Shown: positions 6,779-10,030 of the stretch, one piece after another
Position numbering within the stretch: the first letter of the stretch is position 1
How the letters are laid out: each line of letters begins with the position of its first letter
Notes under the pieces: generated by a model
Seen by the model: the letters and a program-made list of their open reading frames with translations, nothing else
The model's database searches: none
Told to the model about the DNA's origin: nothing
Made by a program: the position numbers and the translations under genes
Source of the DNA: Hamiltosporidium magnivora
Lineage: Eukaryota > Microsporidia > Dubosqiidae
NCBI GenBank assembly: GCA_004325065.1
Contig: PITI01000640.1
Location: 1-10,030 of the forward strand
Reading direction: 5' to 3'
Length of the DNA stretch: 10,030 nt

Positions 6779-9700
6779 TCTTCAACCAAGTTCTAAACTA
6801 GAAGTACAAGCCAGTTGTCTAAATCATTAAGACAGAATATAGATGAAAAAAGAAATATTCTATTAATTTCAAGTATCAAAAGAAATAACTAAATAAATTA
6901 CTCATGCGATTCCCAGATATTTTTTTTTAACTACTCTGTGTTATTTTTATATCGCAAATAGGTGTCTGGTTTTTACTAGATATTTTGATGCTTCTATTAT
7001 ATTTCTATCTGCATTCTCGATTATGTTTTGGTTTTTAGATGTTTCATGAGAAAGATTAGCTATGAACAATAACTATATTTATGGAATACAAATTTCTCTA
7101 AAAAACCATACCAACTCTGCGTATTTCCAGAAATAGAGTAGCATATAACCACAGAAATGTCTTTTAAGTAAATAACGAGATTTTAAAAACTAAAAAATCA
7201 GTTGGTAAATCTTTGAATTCGAAAGAAAGATTTGATGGCTTTTTAAAATTCAAAGAAATTCTGATAAAAGCTCATTCTTTGTAAAAAAATAATTGTTTAA
7301 AAATTTGTATGTTGGAATTTCTTCCCGTTATTTTTTTTGAAGTGTTTAAAAATATATTAATGTTCTTTTTTAAATTTTCTTGCACATAATAGAAGATATA
7401 TTTGCATATCATAAGGAGAATACGCTCTTCGTTTTCATAATACACGAAATTTATTGAAATAGAGTTTTTTTTACTAGATAAAAAGAGAAGCAGCTTTATT
7501 TATTTATATTACTTTCTTTGACTCTTACAGTTTTAAAGGAGATTTTCAGATTTTCCTATTAAATAATTATTAATATGGATTTCAAATAATATTGAAGCTA
7601 TAAAATTCTTTTTTAAAAGAAAATTTACACAATTACAATATTCTAATGCAGTCGGTAAGTATTTGATTATTTTTATAGATAATGCTCTAAAAAGCTTCGG
7701 TTTCAAGGCCATTTATTTTTCTTTGCAGAATAAAAATACAACTACTAACCGTATTTATGATACCAGACCACATTTTATACATTATCATTGGTTTTTCATA
7801 TGCAAATGTTTTTTTATTATGAATGAAACTAAATTGGGTGTGGTATTGGCAATCTTTCCAAACATGCATCTTGTGCTTTCAAACTTGCCTAAAACACCGT
7901 GAACAATTTTAAAACCACATGATTTTTCTCAGTAGATACAGAGAAATAGGTGCAAATCTCCGATATTTTTTTAATTGATGATCGATATAATATTTTTTAT
8001 TCATATTTGTAGTATTGCAAACATGGACAAAACTAGCAACTTTAAGGTAGTTACGGGTCATTGGAACTTCGCATAAAATATTTTAAGTTTTAGAAAGTTG
8101 TTTTACCAGATATTTTTACGATAGACTAGTTTTTAAGATTTTTCGTAGTTTGTTTTATTGCTTAAATATATTTTATTATTTATTTGAAGAATTCTTGTAC
8201 AAGAAAAAATCTAGATTTTTGTACTAACTTATGTGGAAACATAAAAATAACATGCTTATATAACCCATTGGTTTCCCCGCAAACCATACATGTAAAATAT
8301 TTTTATTTATGATTAATTTATATTTTTCAATGCATTGTTAATTAGATTGGGTATAAATAGCTTTTTGGTAGAAATGCTGGAGTGAAAAGACTAGTTTTAA
8401 ACCTTTTTTTAAAAATGAATTCGTTAATTAAAAAGAAAAAAAATTAATAGCGCTTTAATTTTGTAATAAAATTTCTGAAAATCTGTTATCGTCAGAAAAG
8501 CAATCGTTATCCTTGCTCCACCCTTCTTCTGATTGATACACCTATATGATATTTATAAAGATTCGTTTTAAAGTTACAAATAAAAGTCGAGAAATCAGAA
8601 TTAAAAATTTATGTGCAGTTGCTTATTACATATTATAAAACGAATCATCATACAAATACTATCGCCATTTTTCTCACAGAATAAGATTAAAGCACTTCCA
8701 CAGAAACCCTTTCTTTTTCTGAATTAGAATACGCCACATATAGAAAAACATGTAAATCTATTTCAACATTTTATACAGTTCGTATATTATATCTCGGCGT
8801 GGCGCGAGCCTATGGCTATTCATTTTCATTTAAAGTTCAGCCGATTTCATGGAATAATCTATTTCTAACTTCGAATTATGCTTTTTTGATTTATACATAA
8901 TTTTAAAAAAAAATAATTCGAATTTTTAAAAAAAACGTTATAAGATGATTTCCGTTATCACTTTTCTTGGATTATATACCCATAAAACGTTAACGTGTCT
9001 ATGTTCATTATATAAACAAAAATAGATTTTTAAACAGCAATCTAGAACTAATGTATTACTTCTAACTTTTTTATTTTGTTTGTTAAAAAAAACTTTTGAG
9101 CACCTATTTAATTAAATACATTACTCAGATCATGTAATATTAATTTTAAAATATGTCTATAATTTTAAATCTGCGTTCCATACAATGAATTCACGAAAAT
9201 TTTATTTTAAAAAAATATATACCCCAAACCTTTACATATATTCAATAAATTTCGTTATTTTTTTTTGATTGTTTTAACATTTGCAATTATATATTTTAAT
9301 CAAATTCTTTTTGTTTCACATAAGATTTGTTTTTTCACACTAAAAATTTAAAGAAGATAAGAATATTTATAAGCTAACTTCGAGAAGATATAGGAAAATA
9401 ACCGAAATTTTGTTATAATTATTTTAAAGATATTACTAGTTACAGAATAAAAGAGATTTCAAAAGTTGATATTGAATCTTCATTATAAAAATAAAATAAT
9501 GATTCTTTAATGATTCTATATGGAATATTTCTTATTTACTCGATCCAAAGATTAATTTTTATCTTAACTTGAATGATAGTATTGTTAAAAGAAAGAAAAT
9601 AAAAATATAAAAGCCATATCTAAAGGCTTCAAAGTTCTTTAATTAAACATCACTAAATTTATTATGCTCCAGTATTAGCACGGGTATCATTTAAGTTCCT

Positions 9701-10030
9701 TGAATGTTGTAAGATAGGAAAAATCTATTATTCTTAATTTCGTTACAAATAACAATAAAATAACGCTAATGTTGTCTATATTCATGTTATAACTATTAAA
9801 TAAAATTTATATTAAAAAGAATATTTCGAATATGATGTAAAGAACCCAAGGAATCAATAAACTCTTCTAATAAAAATATTTCTGTACTAGAAAAATAATG
9901 ACTTTTTAAAATCGTTTATTATATTTAACAATCCATGAAAATAAAAAATAAAAATTTCAGTTTTAAACTTCACATTTAACTTCTGTAGAAATATAAAAAT
10001 AAAAAAATTGTAGATTCATAAATTAAAATC
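6779..10030. other. Gene-free A+T-rich stretch right of the transposon
   Basis: No convincing gene was found. Two short overlapping open frames on opposite strands near 7663-7902 and 7687-7869 lack any recognisable motif, and the forward one begins only with TTG, so neither is called. I saw no tRNA, rRNA, CRISPR-like array or second copy of the transposon ends. The one compositional outlier, at 8794-8817, is listed separately. Cryptic small exons or very old repeats cannot be excluded. Confidence 0.7.
8794..8817. other. Isolated G+C-rich spot
   Basis: Within otherwise very A+T-rich sequence, 17 of 24 bases here are G or C (TCGGCGTGGCGCGAGCC, then TATGGCT), including four CpG. It contains a small hairpin AGCC-TAT-GGCT (8807-8817). 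No open frame or RNA cloverleaf was found around it. It might be a conserved regulatory motif, a piece of an old repeat or a fragment of an RNA gene; the function is unknown. Confidence 0.4.

Noticed and set aside
7533..7869. Two successive minus-strand open frames (7687-7869 and an ATG-started one at 7533-7712) that might be one broken gene, with a vague resemblance to the N-terminal part of Merlin/IS1595-type transposases
   Set aside because: The resemblance rests on one Trp, Cys and His pattern; no DDE core follows, no inverted repeats flank it, and frames of about 60 codons are expected by chance at this composition.
7663..7902. 79-codon open frame on the plus strand
   Set aside because: It starts at TTG rather than ATG, shows no motif, and is overlapped by another open frame on the opposite strand; it is compatible with chance.
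8794..8851. tRNA or tRNA-derived SINE with an A-box-like TGGCGCGAGCC and B-box-like GTTCAGCC
   Set aside because: No acceptor or T-arm pairing can be formed, and the B-box match lacks the expected A; a cloverleaf is not supported.
1..10030. CRISPR array, origin or tandem satellite
   Set aside because: No regularly spaced direct repeats were seen; the repeated words are low-complexity A/T runs.

Overview
The window is about 10 kb of extremely A+T-rich DNA, by eye well over three quarters A+T. It holds almost no coding capacity apart from one clear resident: a single, structurally complete but coding-dead DNA transposon at 4646-6774. Gene-empty, A+T-rich sequence carrying one eukaryotic-type integrase transposon suggests a low-density eukaryotic genome. 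A microsporidian with an expanded genome is a reasonable guess, but nothing here (no rRNA, tRNA or conserved host gene) proves it. There are no bacterial-style operons, ribosome-binding sites or dense genes, so a prokaryotic origin is very unlikely.

Layout. 1-3658: no recognisable gene, one modest stem-loop at 2092-2122. 3659-3808: a slightly more G+C-rich island with several consecutive small inverted repeats. 3952-4241: a tight palindrome directly abutting the ATG of a 90-codon open frame of unknown and doubtful status. 4642-6778: the transposon, with 4-bp target duplications TAAA, terminal inverted repeats of 56 and 54 bp beginning TGTCA, subterminal repeats, and one internal integrase gene read on the + strand. 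6779-10030: a second gene desert with one isolated G+C-rich spot at 8794-8817.

The integrase gene (about 5103-6457) runs through all three forward frames. Following it across breaks recovers, in order, an HHCC-type zinc-binding segment, a DDE/RVE catalytic core and a C-terminal GPY/F-like segment. It is a pseudogene: I count roughly seven frame changes and two in-frame stop codons. The first catalytic Asp appears changed to Asn, and two of the four zinc ligands are lost. Once a single 1-nt loss is allowed for, the D-to-E spacing is exactly 35 residues, the canonical D,D-35-E arrangement.

One integrase gene, no reverse transcriptase, TIRs starting TGTNR and a 4-bp duplication together match the Ginger class of cut-and-paste transposons, whose integrase is related to that of Ty3/gypsy retroelements. 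The element is a fossil: its ends are still well defined but the copy cannot make its own integrase. No exciting undescribed system is convincingly present; the points worth a second look are the element itself and a few small structured spots.
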